Shown: piece by piece, positions 6,285 to 14,176 of the stretch | Position numbering within the stretch: the stretch's first letter is position 1 | Layout of the letters: the number at the start of each line of letters is the position of its first letter | DNA from: a virus | IMG/VR virus record: IMGVR_UViG_3300008116_000189 | Span: 1-28,998 of that record | DNA: 28,998 nt | Direction: 5' to 3' (one strand) | The notes under the pieces: generated by a model | Databases searched by the model: none | The model's input: the letters and a program-made list of their open reading frames with translations, nothing else | What the model was told of the DNA's origin: nothing | Position numbers and translations under genes: made by a program

Positions 6285-8846
6285 ATGATGTCTAAATTTT
6301 ACACTTACGTTGCCCTCTCCAAGAACGATATCCTACTTCGTGGTTACGAAGATGGGAAGCGTATTCAAGAGCAAATTCCTTACAAGCCGTATCTCTTTGT
6401 TCCAACACCAAAAGAAACAAAATATAGAACGCTTGACGGGAAAGGTGTGGGTCGTGTTGACTTCGACTCTATCCGAGAGGCGCGTAGCTTCATTCAAGAA
6501 AACAAAGAGGTAGCAAACCGTACTGTTTACGGTTTGAATAACTTTGTCTATACTTTTATTTATGATTATTACCGCGGCGAGATCGAATACGATCCTTCGC
6601 TCGTATCTGTGTGTTCGATCGATATCGAAGTTGACATCTCTAACGATAAGGGCTTCCCTGACATCCAAGCTGCTGATAATGAGATCACTCTCATTACGAT
6701 GTCACGTAGGGGTAAGAAGGTTGTCTTTGGCTGCGGTGAGTATCATAATACTAACCCTGACGTGACATACTACAAGTGTGTGGACGAACCGGCTCTGCTT
6801 CGTTCGTTCATTGATACTTGGAACTCTGTTGAGTACTCGCCTGACATCGTGACCGGCTGGAACGTTGAGTTCTTCGATATTCCCTACATCGTTAACCGTA
6901 TCATTCGGGTGCTGGGCATGGGCGCCGCTCGTAAGCTCTCGCCTTGGAACTTCCTGAACGAACGTCAGGTTCCTCGTCTGGGTGGCCGTGAGGGTGAGTT
7001 CAATCAGGTATGGGAACCGGTCGGCATCACCGTGCTTGACTATATGCAGCTCTATAAGAAGTTTGGTTACTCGATTCAAGAGTCCTACTCCCTCGATCAT
7101 ATCGCTTTCGTTGAGCTGGGTGAGCGTAAGCTAGACTATGCTGAGTACGGCTCGCTGGCTGGTCTGCAGACCGGTAACTGGCAGATGTATGTTGACTACA
7201 ATATTCGAGACGTTGAGCTGGTCGACCGTCTGGACGATAAGCTGAAGCTGATTGAGCTGGTCTACGCTATGGCTTACGATGCTAAGGTTAACTACCAGGA
7301 TACGTTTACGACTGTGCGCGCCTGGGACGTTATCATCCATAACTATCTGCTTGAGCGTAACATCGTTGTGCATCAGATCTCTGTACCTGAGCATGATCGA
7401 GGCATCCTGGGTGGGTACGTCAAGGACCCTCAGGTGGGTATGCATAAGTGGGTTGTGTCACTCGACTTGAACTCTCTATACCCTCACATCATTATGCAGT
7501 ATAATATCTCTCCTGAGACGTTTGCAGGCTGGCTACCTGGCAATGAACCTTGCCATGAGAAGGAAGAAGCTGAACGTCGCGTTGGCCGTATTCTGGATGG
7601 CTACCTTGACGCTCATAAGGAAGATATTCAAGAGCGTGACGTAGCGGTGGCAGCTAATCTGACTACTTTCCGTCGCGATAAGATGGGCTTCCTCCCTACG
7701 CTGATGCAGAAGTACTACGATGAGCGAGTCATCTATAAGGGTAAGATGATTGAGGCTAAGAAGGCCTATGAGACTGCTACTGACGAGGAGAAGGTACAGC
7801 TCTCTAAAGATGCTGCCAAGTTCAATAACCTCCAGATGGCTAAGAAGATTCAGTTGAACTCAGCTTATGGCGCACTTGGTAACAAGTTCTTCCGTTGGTA
7901 TCGTAACGAGTTTGCTGAGGCGATTACGGCTTCGGGTCAGTTGACTACTCGTTGGATTGAAGGTAAGCTTAACGTCTTTCTGAATAAGACCTTCAAGACC
8001 GAAGACGTCGACTATGTGATTGCTTGCGATACTGACTCGGTCTATATCAAGGCTGATAAGTTCATGGAACTGGCTGGTAAGGAGATGACCAAGGAGCAGG
8101 AAGTCGATTACCTCGATAAGGTCTGTACGAAGGTGCTTGAACCTTACATCGCTAAGTGCTACGAGGAGCTTCGCTCTTACGTTAACGGTTATGACCAGAA
8201 GATGGTCATGAAGCGTGAGTGTATCGCTGACAAGGGCATCTGGACTGCTAAGAAGCGCTACATCCTAAACGTGTATAACCAGGAGGGCGTGGCTTACGCT
8301 AAGCCTAAGCTCAAGATGATGGGCATCGAAGCTATTCGTACTTCGACACCTCAGGTCTGCCGTGATGCGATTAAGAACGCTCTTGAAGTGATCATGAATA
8401 GCACCGAGAAGGACCTCCAGAAGTATATTCAAGACTTCCGAGATGAATTCTCAACCCTGTCCTTCGAGCAAGTTGCTTCACCTCGTTCCGTTAAGGATCT
8501 GGATAAGTATGTTGATCGTAGCTCTATCTTCCAGAAGGGGACTCCGATCAACGTGAAGGGTGCTCTGATCTACAACCACTACCTGCAGCAGTATAAGCTC
8601 GATAAGAAGTACGAGGCGATTAACTCGGGTCAGAAGATCAAGTATGCATACTGCATTACGCCTAACCCGTTGCATTGCTCTGTGATTGCTTGTCCGTCTG
8701 AACTACCTAAGGAGTTTGGCATGGACCGTTATATTGACCGTAACATGCAGTTCGACAAGGCATTCCTCGAGCCGATTAAGACTATTACTGGCGCTATTGG
8801 CTGGGAAGTTGAGCATAAAGCTACTCTTATGGACTTTTTTAACTAG
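6285..8846 (+). CDS. 43: Family B DNA polymerase, T4 gp43-like (853 aa)
   Basis: This is the replicative polymerase with a proofreading exonuclease. Exonuclease motifs are intact: DIE (D113, E115), NVEFFD (D198) and YNIRD (Y305, D309). Polymerase motifs are intact: motif A SLDLNSLYP (D394), motif B KKIQLNSAYGALGNK (about 520-534) and motif C ACDTDSVY (D582, D584). The N-terminal domain and the thumb segment (KLKMMGIEAIRTSTPQ) also match T4-type enzymes, and length is close to T4 gp43. It probably works with the UvsX and gp41-like genes that follow. ATG codons at 6285 and 6288 are both possible. CGGAG lies just upstream. Confidence 0.97.
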   Translation: MMSKFYTYVALSKNDILLRGYEDGKRIQEQIPYKPYLFVPTPKETKYRTLDGKGVGRVDFDSIREARSFIQENKEVANRTVYGLNNFVYTFIYDYYRGEIEYDPSLVSVCSIDIEVDISNDKGFPDIQAADNEITLITMSRRGKKVVFGCGEYHNTNPDVTYYKCVDEPALLRSFIDTWNSVEYSPDIVTGWNVEFFDIPYIVNRIIRVLGMGAARKLSPWNFLNERQVPRLGGREGEFNQVWEPVGITVLDYMQLYKKFGYSIQESYSLDHIAFVELGERKLDYAEYGSLAGLQTGNWQMYVDYNIRDVELVDRLDDKLKLIELVYAMAYDAKVNYQDTFTTVRAWDVIIHNYLLERNIVVHQISVPEHDRGILGGYVKDPQVGMHKWVVSLDLNSLYPHIIMQYNISPETFAGWLPGNEPCHEKEEAERRVGRILDGYLDAHKEDIQERDVAVAANLTTFRRDKMGFLPTLMQKYYDERVIYKGKMIEAKKAYETATDEEKVQLSKDAAKFNNLQMAKKIQLNSAYGALGNKFFRWYRNEFAEAITASGQLTTRWIEGKLNVFLNKTFKTEDVDYVIACDTDSVYIKADKFMELAGKEMTKEQEVDYLDKVCTKVLEPYIAKCYEELRSYVNGYDQKMVMKRECIADKGIWTAKKRYILNVYNQEGVAYAKPKLKMMGIEAIRTSTPQVCRDAIKNALEVIMNSTEKDLQKYIQDFRDEFSTLSFEQVASPRSVKDLDKYVDRSSIFQKGTPINVKGALIYNHYLQQYKLDKKYEAINSGQKIKYAYCITPNPLHCSVIACPSELPKEFGMDRYIDRNMQFDKAFLEPIKTITGAIGWEVEHKATLMDFFN

Positions 8847-8854
8847 GAACTACT

Positions 8855-9100
8855 ATGGCAGATTTTGAACTAGACGAAGATTTCGACTTCGGTTTTACAA
8901 CTCACTCTGATGACGAGTTTGCACCAGCAGAAGAAGTTACTACGGCGCAAGACAAAGCACAAGCAATGTACAGAGCCATCATTCCGCTGCTAAATAATCT
9001 CGCTAAAGATGCTGATAAGAATGAAATTATCAAATGGCCGAATCGAGCTGAAAAGATTGCTCAGTTCAAAAAGCGTCTTGAGCAGATACTAAACAGTTGA
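8855..9100 (+). CDS. Small acidic phage protein with WPNRAEKI motif (81 aa)
   Basis: The first 35 residues are very acidic (DFELDEDFDFGF), followed by a helical domain (AMYRAIIPLLNNLAKDADK) and the conserved-looking EIIKWPNRAEKIAQFKKRLEQIL. I recall a similar WPNR-containing C terminus in small proteins near replication genes of T4-like phages, but with no known function. It starts 8 nt after the polymerase stop, with AGGA overlapping that stop. Its own TGA falls in the next promoter. A replication accessory role is a guess from position. Confidence 0.7.
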   Translation: MADFELDEDFDFGFTTHSDDEFAPAEEVTTAQDKAQAMYRAIIPLLNNLAKDADKNEIIKWPNRAEKIAQFKKRLEQILNS

Positions 9101-9124
9101 TTTTATACGAAAACACACTACAAG
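9097..9124 (+). promoter_or_regulatory. Degenerate copy of the repeated promoter cassette, before uvsX
   Basis: AACAG-TTGATT (9097-9102), a 16-nt spacer and TACAAG (9119-9124), followed by TAAGTAT exactly as in the copy at 14530-14558. The TGA stop of the preceding gene lies inside the -35 box. Confidence 0.5.
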
Positions 9125-9160
9125 TAAGTATTGGCTTGCGGGCCATACAAAGGAGATTCT

Positions 9161-10237
9161 ATGTCACTACTCGATAAACTAAAGAAGAATTCTACTATTA
9201 AGGATTCTGCTGTACTCTCTGAATCGAAGTTCTTCACTAAGAAGGATATGATTCCCACCTCTGTACCAGCTCTGAACATCGCCCTCTCGGGTCGTCTTGA
9301 TGGCGGTCTGACTCCTGGCTTTACTATGTTCGCTGGTCCTTCCAAGCACTTTAAGACAGCCTTCTCGCTGATGCTCGCTAAGGCATACCTCGACAAGTAT
9401 AGTGATGCTGTGCTGCTCTTTTACGATTCTGAATTCGGTACTCCTCAGTCGTACTTTGAGTCGTTCGGTATCGATATGACTCGCGTGCTTCATACTCCTA
9501 TCACAGACGTTGAACAGCTCAAGCTTGACTCGATGCAGCAGCTCAGCCAGATTGAACGCGGTGATCATATCATCATTATCATCGACTCGATCGGTAACCT
9601 CGCTTCCAAGAAGGAAGTCGATGACGCTCTCGATGGTAAGTCGGTGGCTGATATGTCGCGTGCTAAGCAGCTTAAGTCGCTGTTCCGTATGATTACACCT
9701 CACCTGACGATCAAGGATATTCCTCTGATCGCGATCAACCATACCTATAAGGAAATCTCGCTCTTCCCGAAGGACATCGTTGGCGGTGGTACAGGTTCTT
9801 ACTACTCGGCTGATAACATCTTCATCATCGGACGTCAGCAGGAAAAGGATGGTAAGGATACTGTTGGTTATAACTTTATCATCAATGTTGAAAAGTCTCG
9901 TTATGTCAAAGAAAAGTCTAAGATCCCGATTGAAGTTACTTACGAAGGCGGTATTTCTAAATGGTCTGGTCTTCTTGATATTGCTATGGATACAGGCCAC
10001 GTCATCAAGCCATCCAATGGATGGTATTCGCGAGTGGATGGTGACACTGGCGAAATAGAAGATAAGAAGTTCCGCTATACTGATACCGAGAATAAGGACT
10101 TCTGGCTTAAGATTCTTCTTGACAAGACCTTCCAAAAGGCTGTAGAAAAGAAGTATGCAGTTGCTCATGGTAAGATCATGAAGGAAGAAGATGACGTCAG
10201 TGAAGTACTGGAATCGATTGACGATGGAGAAGAGTAA
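9161..10237 (+). CDS. uvsX: UvsX/RecA-like recombinase (358 aa)
   Basis: This is the T4-type strand-exchange ATPase, which coats single-stranded DNA and drives recombination-dependent replication. Walker A is GPSKHFKT (residues 59-66), close to the T4 UvsX form. Walker B is the hydrophobic run IIIIIDS (137-143). The C terminus is strongly acidic (KEEDDVSEVLESIDDGEE), as in UvsX and RecA. The start at 9161 has AAAGGAG 6 nt upstream; a TTG at 9131 would put that site inside the gene. The gene sits between the polymerase and helicase as in T4. A long open frame on the opposite strand is only a shadow. Confidence 0.95.
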   Translation: MSLLDKLKKNSTIKDSAVLSESKFFTKKDMIPTSVPALNIALSGRLDGGLTPGFTMFAGPSKHFKTAFSLMLAKAYLDKYSDAVLLFYDSEFGTPQSYFESFGIDMTRVLHTPITDVEQLKLDSMQQLSQIERGDHIIIIIDSIGNLASKKEVDDALDGKSVADMSRAKQLKSLFRMITPHLTIKDIPLIAINHTYKEISLFPKDIVGGGTGSYYSADNIFIIGRQQEKDGKDTVGYNFIINVEKSRYVKEKSKIPIEVTYEGGISKWSGLLDIAMDTGHVIKPSNGWYSRVDGDTGEIEDKKFRYTDTENKDFWLKILLDKTFQKAVEKKYAVAHGKIMKEEDDVSEVLESIDDGEE

Positions 10238-10373
10238 TCTTACAGTACCTGTGGTGTTATTTTACAACATCACTATTATAGCTATGATGCTGGGCGCTTT
10301 CTGGTTCTTCGGAAACGCCTGGCCAGCTCTTATGGTTTTTCTTCTAGCGGATTTTAGAACACATGCAAATTGA
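10224..10373 (+). CDS. Small membrane protein between uvsX and helicase (49 aa)
   Basis: A 49-residue frame starts inside the uvsX end (14-nt overlap) and ends 11 nt inside the helicase gene. After MEKSNLTVPV come two hydrophobic stretches (LFYNITIIAMMLGAFWFFG and PALMVFLLADF), enough for one or two membrane segments. T4 gene 40, also a small membrane protein, occupies the same position between uvsX and gene 41, but I see no sequence similarity that proves homology. LTVPV also occurs in the 32-residue protein at 4437. Confidence 0.6.
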   Translation: MEKSNLTVPVVLFYNITIIAMMLGAFWFFGNAWPALMVFLLADFRTHAN

Positions 10374-11742
10374 GCGTGCCATTTTTAATAACCTTCTCAA
10401 TAATGAGATGTACGCTCGTAAAACAATTCCATTTCTCAAGCCGGAATATTTTCATAACCGCAACGATAAGGTTGTTTTCGAGCTAATCGATTCTTACATT
10501 GCCAAGTATAATGCTACTCCTACCAAGGAAGCGATGCTTGTTGATCTGAACAACCGTGATAATATCTCGGAAGATCAGTTCAAAGAATGTAAAGAGATCA
10601 TCGAAGAGATCCCTGATCAATCTGATCAACTGTCTAGTGTTGACTGGCTGGTTGACCAGACCGAGAAGTTCTGTCAAGATAAAGCCATCTACAATGCCAT
10701 CATGCAATCGATCCAGATCATGGACGATAAGACTGGTAAAATGGCTAAGGGATCTATTCCCCAGCTTCTATCAGATGCATTAGCTGTATCGTTTGATACT
10801 TCTATCGGCCACGACTTCATCGAAGATGCTGAATCTCGTTTCGAGTTCTATCATCGTAAGGAAGAACGTCTTCCATTCGATATTGACTTCTTGAACAAGA
10901 TCACTCGTGGTGGTCTCCCTCGTAAGACTCTGAACATCCTTCTGGCTGGTACTGGCGTCGGTAAGACGCTGGCGATGTGTCACTTTGCTGCATCGTATAT
11001 GGCTGCCGGTAAGAACGTTTTGTACATTACGATGGAAATGGCAGAAGAGAAGATCGCTGAGCGTATCGATGCTAATCTGCTGAACGTTCCTCTCGATGAA
11101 CTAGGAATGCTTCCTAAGGATTCGTATGATAAGAAGATGGCACGTCTCAAAGAGAAGACTGTCGGGCGTCTTATCGTTAAGGAGTATCCAACCTCTACAG
11201 CTGGTTCGGCTAACTTCCGCCATCTTATCAATGAGCTGAAGATCAAGAAGAACTTTATCCCTGACGTCATCTTTATTGACTATCTCAATATCTGTATGTC
11301 GTCTCGTTTGAAGCAGGGCGCTAACGTTAACTCGTATACCTATATCAAGGCCATTGCTGAAGAGCTGCGCGGCCTGGCTGTTGAGTTCAACGTTCCGATT
11401 ATCTCAGCTACTCAGACGACTCGTTCCGGGTATGATAGTTCTGACGTTGGTCTGACTGATACCTCTGAATCGTTTGGTCTGCCTGCTACGGCTGACTTTA
11501 TGATTGCTCTGATTGCGACAGACGAGCTTAAGGCTCTGAATCAGATCATGGTCAAGCAGCTCAAGAATCGTTACAGCGATCCTGAGATGTATAAGCGCTT
11601 TGTGGTTGGTGTTGATAGACCTCGTATGCGTCTCTATGATGCTGAGCAGTCAGCTCAAGATGATATTGTTGATGATAGTCCTGTGTACGACAATACCCCT
11701 TCGGGTAAGTTCGACAAGGACAAGTTTCAAGGGTTTAAGTGA
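10363..11742 (+). CDS. 41: Replicative DNA helicase, T4 gp41/DnaB-like (459 aa)
   Basis: This is a RecA-fold hexameric helicase that unwinds the replication fork. The N-terminal domain (about 1-150) is helical. The ATPase domain begins near 170, with Walker A AGTGVGKT (195-202), the H1a-like segment YITMEM, and Walker B VIFIDYLNI (D306). Motif SATQTTRSGY and the DTSESFGLPATAD segment match the gp41/DnaB family. The tail FDKDKFQGFK resembles the conserved end of phage gp41 proteins. The ATG at 10363 overlaps the membrane-protein gene. It is the last gene of the replication block. Confidence 0.95.
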   Translation: MQIERAIFNNLLNNEMYARKTIPFLKPEYFHNRNDKVVFELIDSYIAKYNATPTKEAMLVDLNNRDNISEDQFKECKEIIEEIPDQSDQLSSVDWLVDQTEKFCQDKAIYNAIMQSIQIMDDKTGKMAKGSIPQLLSDALAVSFDTSIGHDFIEDAESRFEFYHRKEERLPFDIDFLNKITRGGLPRKTLNILLAGTGVGKTLAMCHFAASYMAAGKNVLYITMEMAEEKIAERIDANLLNVPLDELGMLPKDSYDKKMARLKEKTVGRLIVKEYPTSTAGSANFRHLINELKIKKNFIPDVIFIDYLNICMSSRLKQGANVNSYTYIKAIAEELRGLAVEFNVPIISATQTTRSGYDSSDVGLTDTSESFGLPATADFMIALIATDELKALNQIMVKQLKNRYSDPEMYKRFVVGVDRPRMRLYDAEQSAQDDIVDDSPVYDNTPSGKFDKDKFQGFK

Positions 11743-11784
11743 CAAAAGTGTGGCATTCCTTCTTTAAAGGGAGTATATTAAGTT

Positions 11785-12129
11785 ATGTTTGAAGTGATTA
11801 ATCGTTCTGAAGAGTCTTGGGGTCCGCTGGCTAAGGTGGATCAGAAGGTATTTGATAAGCTCCTCAATAAGCCAAATGCTCGTGATGAAGTTAAGAGCTT
11901 TCTTAAGAAGCAGAAGAAGCTCAAGACCTATAAGGTCACATTCAATAAAGAATGGCACACAGATCAGTTTGAACTTCAAGCCGAGAATGACTGGGAAATC
12001 GCTGCTGTAGCCCGCGAGTACTTTAAACAGAATATAGATAAGATTGGCTTCAAGGAAAGGTCACGTGGTAAGTGGGCTACTGACTATAAAGGCTATGATA
12101 CAATTAGCTATGTGAAGGTTCGTTCATGA
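11785..12129 (+). CDS. Hypothetical protein (114 aa)
   Basis: Not recognised. It is a basic, mixed alpha/beta sequence with many lysines (DEVKSFLKKQKKLKTYKV) and aromatic residues in the second half (WATDYKGYDTISYVKV). The nearest Shine-Dalgarno, AAGGGAG, is about 11 nt before the ATG and could be partly paired with CCTT a few nucleotides upstream. I see no convincing promoter in the 42-nt gap after the helicase, so it may be read through. ATGA overlap with the next gene. Confidence 0.65.
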   Translation: MFEVINRSEESWGPLAKVDQKVFDKLLNKPNARDEVKSFLKKQKKLKTYKVTFNKEWHTDQFELQAENDWEIAAVAREYFKQNIDKIGFKERSRGKWATDYKGYDTISYVKVRS

Positions 12130-12296
12130 GGAAGGACGAAGTAGATAGAGGGGTGCTCTTAGTCTACAAGACACGTAATACCGGTTACTTTAACTTTCGG
12201 CAGACAACTTTTGAATTGAAAGATATGCCTGTAGAAGCCCGAAAAGAATATGCACATCTCTTGCGTATTCTAGCAGATGATATAGATGTCAAGTAA
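12126..12296 (+). CDS. Hypothetical protein (56 aa)
   Basis: A 56-codon frame starts on an ATGA overlap with the preceding gene and ends at TAA 12294-12296. The product (MRKDEVDRGVLLVYKTRNTG then YFNFRQTTFELKDMP) looks beta-rich with a C-terminal helix (ARKEYAHLLRILADDI). There is no recognised family. The overlap, and its fill of a space of about 230 nt before the next gene, support it. Confidence 0.6.
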   Translation: MRKDEVDRGVLLVYKTRNTGYFNFRQTTFELKDMPVEARKEYAHLLRILADDIDVK

Positions 12297-12335
12297 AATA
12301 ATTCGTGTTTAATAGGTCAAACATTGATAAAGTAA

Positions 12336-12343
12336 TATAAATA
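12336..12343 (+). promoter_or_regulatory. T4-type late promoter box TATAAATA
   Basis: An exact TATAAATA, 20 nt upstream of the homing endonuclease ATG and just before its AAAGGAG site. T4 late promoters consist of this -10 box alone. The start would be near 12350. Confidence 0.6.
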
Positions 12344-12363
12344 CTTCTGCAAAGGAGTATTGT

Positions 12364-13038
12364 ATGTCACATATCTATAAAACGACAAACACTGTCAATG
12401 GTAAGGTCTACATCGGTAAAGAAAAGCACAACGATAAGAACTATATTGGCTCAGGTAGAATACTTAACAACGCTATAAAAAAGTATGGTAAAGAAGTCTT
12501 CGTAAAAGAGATTTTAGAAGATTGTAGTCTTGATATAATTGATGAACGCGAATGCTACTGGATCGATCACTACGATTCAACTAACTGGGATATAGGCTAC
12601 AATATTACAAAGGGTGGAACCGGCGGTGACACCACATCTTTACATCCTAATAAAGAAGCTGTTATACAAAAAAGAAGTAATGGTATTAAACAATGGCACG
12701 CTGAAATGTCGTCAGAGCAAAAAGAACAATGGATTGAGAGCATCCGAGCCAAACGTAAAGGTAACTCTAAAAAGGGTACGAAACAATCACCTGAGACAAT
12801 TGCAAAACGGGTTGCATCGTTTAAATCTAAGCCGAGAAGTGAAAAGGCGACTAATAGTCATAAAGAAGCGATGGCTGAAAGACGTGGTAAACCTTTCCCT
12901 GGAAAATATAAAAAGGTATTGATTGATAATGTCGAATATGATAGTATTAAACATGCTTGTGAGGCTTTAGGTTTTAAACATGGTAATTCAATATATCAAA
13001 AAGTTAAAAGAGGTAATATGACGATGGTGTATCTATGA
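12364..13038 (+). CDS. GIY-YIG homing endonuclease (224 aa)
   Basis: The N terminus has the GIY-YIG nuclease pattern HIYKTTNTVNGKVYIG (here with HIY), a second NYIGSG, and the acidic motif ERECYWIDHY, followed by GYNITKGGTGG. The middle (residues about 105-165) is basic with the KGTKQSPETIAKRVAS pattern of NUMOD3-type DNA-binding repeats. The end (VEYDSIKHACEALGFKHGNS) looks like a NUMOD1-type helix-turn-helix. It is a free-standing mobile-element nuclease like T4 Seg proteins, with no intron or intein visible. Codon use is more AT-rich than its neighbours, which fits transfer. GGAG lies 6 nt before the ATG. Confidence 0.9.
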   Translation: MSHIYKTTNTVNGKVYIGKEKHNDKNYIGSGRILNNAIKKYGKEVFVKEILEDCSLDIIDERECYWIDHYDSTNWDIGYNITKGGTGGDTTSLHPNKEAVIQKRSNGIKQWHAEMSSEQKEQWIESIRAKRKGNSKKGTKQSPETIAKRVASFKSKPRSEKATNSHKEAMAERRGKPFPGKYKKVLIDNVEYDSIKHACEALGFKHGNSIYQKVKRGNMTMVYL

Positions 13039-13442
13039 TTGTAGGTGTGGTGTTCAGTAGTTTCGATCTCCTCCACGCAGGCCACATTATGATGCTCGAA
13101 GAAGCCAAGACGCAATGCGATTGGCTCGTTGTAGCGCTTCAGTCTGATCCTACTGTGGATCGTCCAGAGAAGAACAAACCCATCCAGACGATGTACGAGC
13201 GATATATTCAGCTTAAGGGCTGCAAGTATGTCGATGAGATCGTCCCTTATACGACCGAAGAGGAAGTCAGACTCATTCTAGAGTCGCGCCACTTCGATGT
13301 CAGAATTATCGGTGAAGACTATAAGAATAAGGACTTCACTGGTAAGGATATATGCGATGAACGTGGTATTCGCGTATATTATAACTCCAGACAGCACCAC
13401 CTGTCTTCTTCTGAACTTCGTAAAAGGATTAAAGATAAATGA
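13035..13442 (+). CDS. Cytidylyltransferase-like nucleotidyltransferase (135 aa)
   Basis: The protein has the short nucleotidyltransferase fold of TagD (glycerol-3-phosphate cytidylyltransferase) and the HldE C-terminal domain: FDLLHAGH with the HxGH motif at residues 14-17, the core VVALQSDPTVDRPEKNKP, IIGEDYKNKDFTGK, and the C-terminal SSSELRKRI. It joins an NTP to a phosphorylated sugar or polyol, releasing pyrophosphate. Which substrate is used cannot be told. A CDP-glycerol or ADP/CDP-sugar product would fit the sugar operon 3 kb downstream. It overlaps the homing endonuclease by ATGA, so the endonuclease may have inserted just before it. Confidence 0.85.
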   Translation: MIVGVVFSSFDLLHAGHIMMLEEAKTQCDWLVVALQSDPTVDRPEKNKPIQTMYERYIQLKGCKYVDEIVPYTTEEEVRLILESRHFDVRIIGEDYKNKDFTGKDICDERGIRVYYNSRQHHLSSSELRKRIKDK

Positions 13443-13702
13443 TGAACTATGCCGTACAGAATACCAATCGCTGGAATATGGACCATCCACTGGACAAACC
13501 GGTTAACTGGGCACAGTCAAATCCGGTCAGTGGCCATTACCTACACGAAGTTGTTGAGACAGGTACCCGTCAGGTGATTAAGTCTGATATGACCAAGAAC
13601 GATGCTAAGTCGCTTGCTCGTCACCTAAACATGGGCGGCGGGTTCGATGGTTTTACTCCTTCGTTCTTTCTTGCGCGCATCCCTATCAAGGAAAACAGCT
13701 AA
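13439..13702 (+). CDS. Hypothetical protein (87 aa)
   Basis: Not recognised. It starts on an ATGATG overlapping the preceding stop. The middle has VVETGTRQVIKSDMTKNDA and then KSLARHLNMGGGFDGF, a beta-turn-helix arrangement often seen in small phage proteins. No membrane segment. It is followed after 1 nt by a small membrane protein gene. Confidence 0.6.
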   Translation: MMNYAVQNTNRWNMDHPLDKPVNWAQSNPVSGHYLHEVVETGTRQVIKSDMTKNDAKSLARHLNMGGGFDGFTPSFFLARIPIKENS

Positions 13703-13703
13703 T

Positions 13704-13841
13704 ATGCCCTGGCTTCTTATCTTAGTACTATTGATAATCGCAGGTACGGTTTACATGATCTTGACCGCACCAGAAGGTTATCAAGACGAAGACGGCTTCC
13801 ATTATGGCCGTCCTGACGAGCACGATAAAGACTTTTTCTGA
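13704..13841 (+). CDS. Small single-TM protein (45 aa)
   Basis: The 45-residue product is one N-terminal hydrophobic helix (PWLLILVLLIIAGTVYMILT) followed by an acidic, aromatic tail (PEGYQDEDGFHYGRPDEHDK). A lipid-anchored or inner-membrane position is expected. No lipobox cysteine is present. AAGGAAAACAGC is upstream of the ATG. In-frame codons before 13704 (to 13647) overlap the previous gene and are not needed. Function unknown. Confidence 0.55.
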   Translation: MPWLLILVLLIIAGTVYMILTAPEGYQDEDGFHYGRPDEHDKDFF

Positions 13842-13850
13842 AAATAACAG

Positions 13851-13879
13851 TTGCATTATTCTCCATTTTAGCCTATAAG
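13851..13879 (+). promoter_or_regulatory. Promoter cassette, copy 2
   Basis: TAACAG flank, TTGCAT (13851-13856), 17-nt spacer, TATAAG (13874-13879), then AAGGTATAAGG. Confidence 0.75.
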
Positions 13880-13903
13880 AAGGTATAAGGAATGGAGATA
13901 AAG

Positions 13904-14113
13904 ATGCAAGTAGTTGTTAACCTCAGCGGTGGTGCTTTCGAACTCGAGACCGGTTGGCCTTGGTCTGCCGGTCTCTCGCCGTTCCGTCATAAGGAAGAGT
14001 TCAACCTCCGTCATGAAGATGGCCGTTGGCACTTCGATATGAACGGTAAGTCGTACTCTGCTAAGCAGGTTTCACCTTACCTCAAGGACATTCGTTCTAC
14101 TCGGGAATATTAA
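13904..14113 (+). CDS. Hypothetical protein (69 aa)
   Basis: Not recognised; the sequence is beta-rich (VVVNLSGGAFELETGWPW and GRWHFDMNGKSYSAKQVSPY). I prefer the ATG at 13904 because GGAG lies 6 nt upstream. The in-frame ATG at 13892 would add only four residues (MEIK) and sits about 12 nt after the -10 box. It is the single gene after promoter copy 2, and its TAA opens promoter copy 3. Confidence 0.6.
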   Translation: MQVVVNLSGGAFELETGWPWSAGLSPFRHKEEFNLRHEDGRWHFDMNGKSYSAKQVSPYLKDIRSTREY

Positions 14114-14116
14114 CAG

Positions 14117-14145
14117 TTGCCTTTTTATCAAAAAGAGGCTAATGT
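14117..14145 (+). promoter_or_regulatory. Promoter cassette, copy 3, with internal hairpin
   Basis: TTGCCT (14117-14122), 17-nt spacer, TAATGT (14140-14145). GCCTTTTT and AAAAAGAGGC between the two boxes form an 8-bp stem (one G-T pair). The TTAACAG flank contains the upstream stop codon. Confidence 0.7.
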
Positions 14146-14176
14146 AAGATATAAGATGAAGAGAAGGAAGATTGAG

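Noticed and set aside
9179-10168. Open frame of 329 codons on the minus strand opposite uvsX
   Set aside because: It lies entirely over an unmistakable recombinase gene, has no ribosome site or promoter, and its translation has no recognisable motif; it is a codon-phase shadow.
11743-11784. Promoter before the gene at 11785
   Set aside because: Only poor hexamers with odd spacing; read-through from the helicase gene is as likely.
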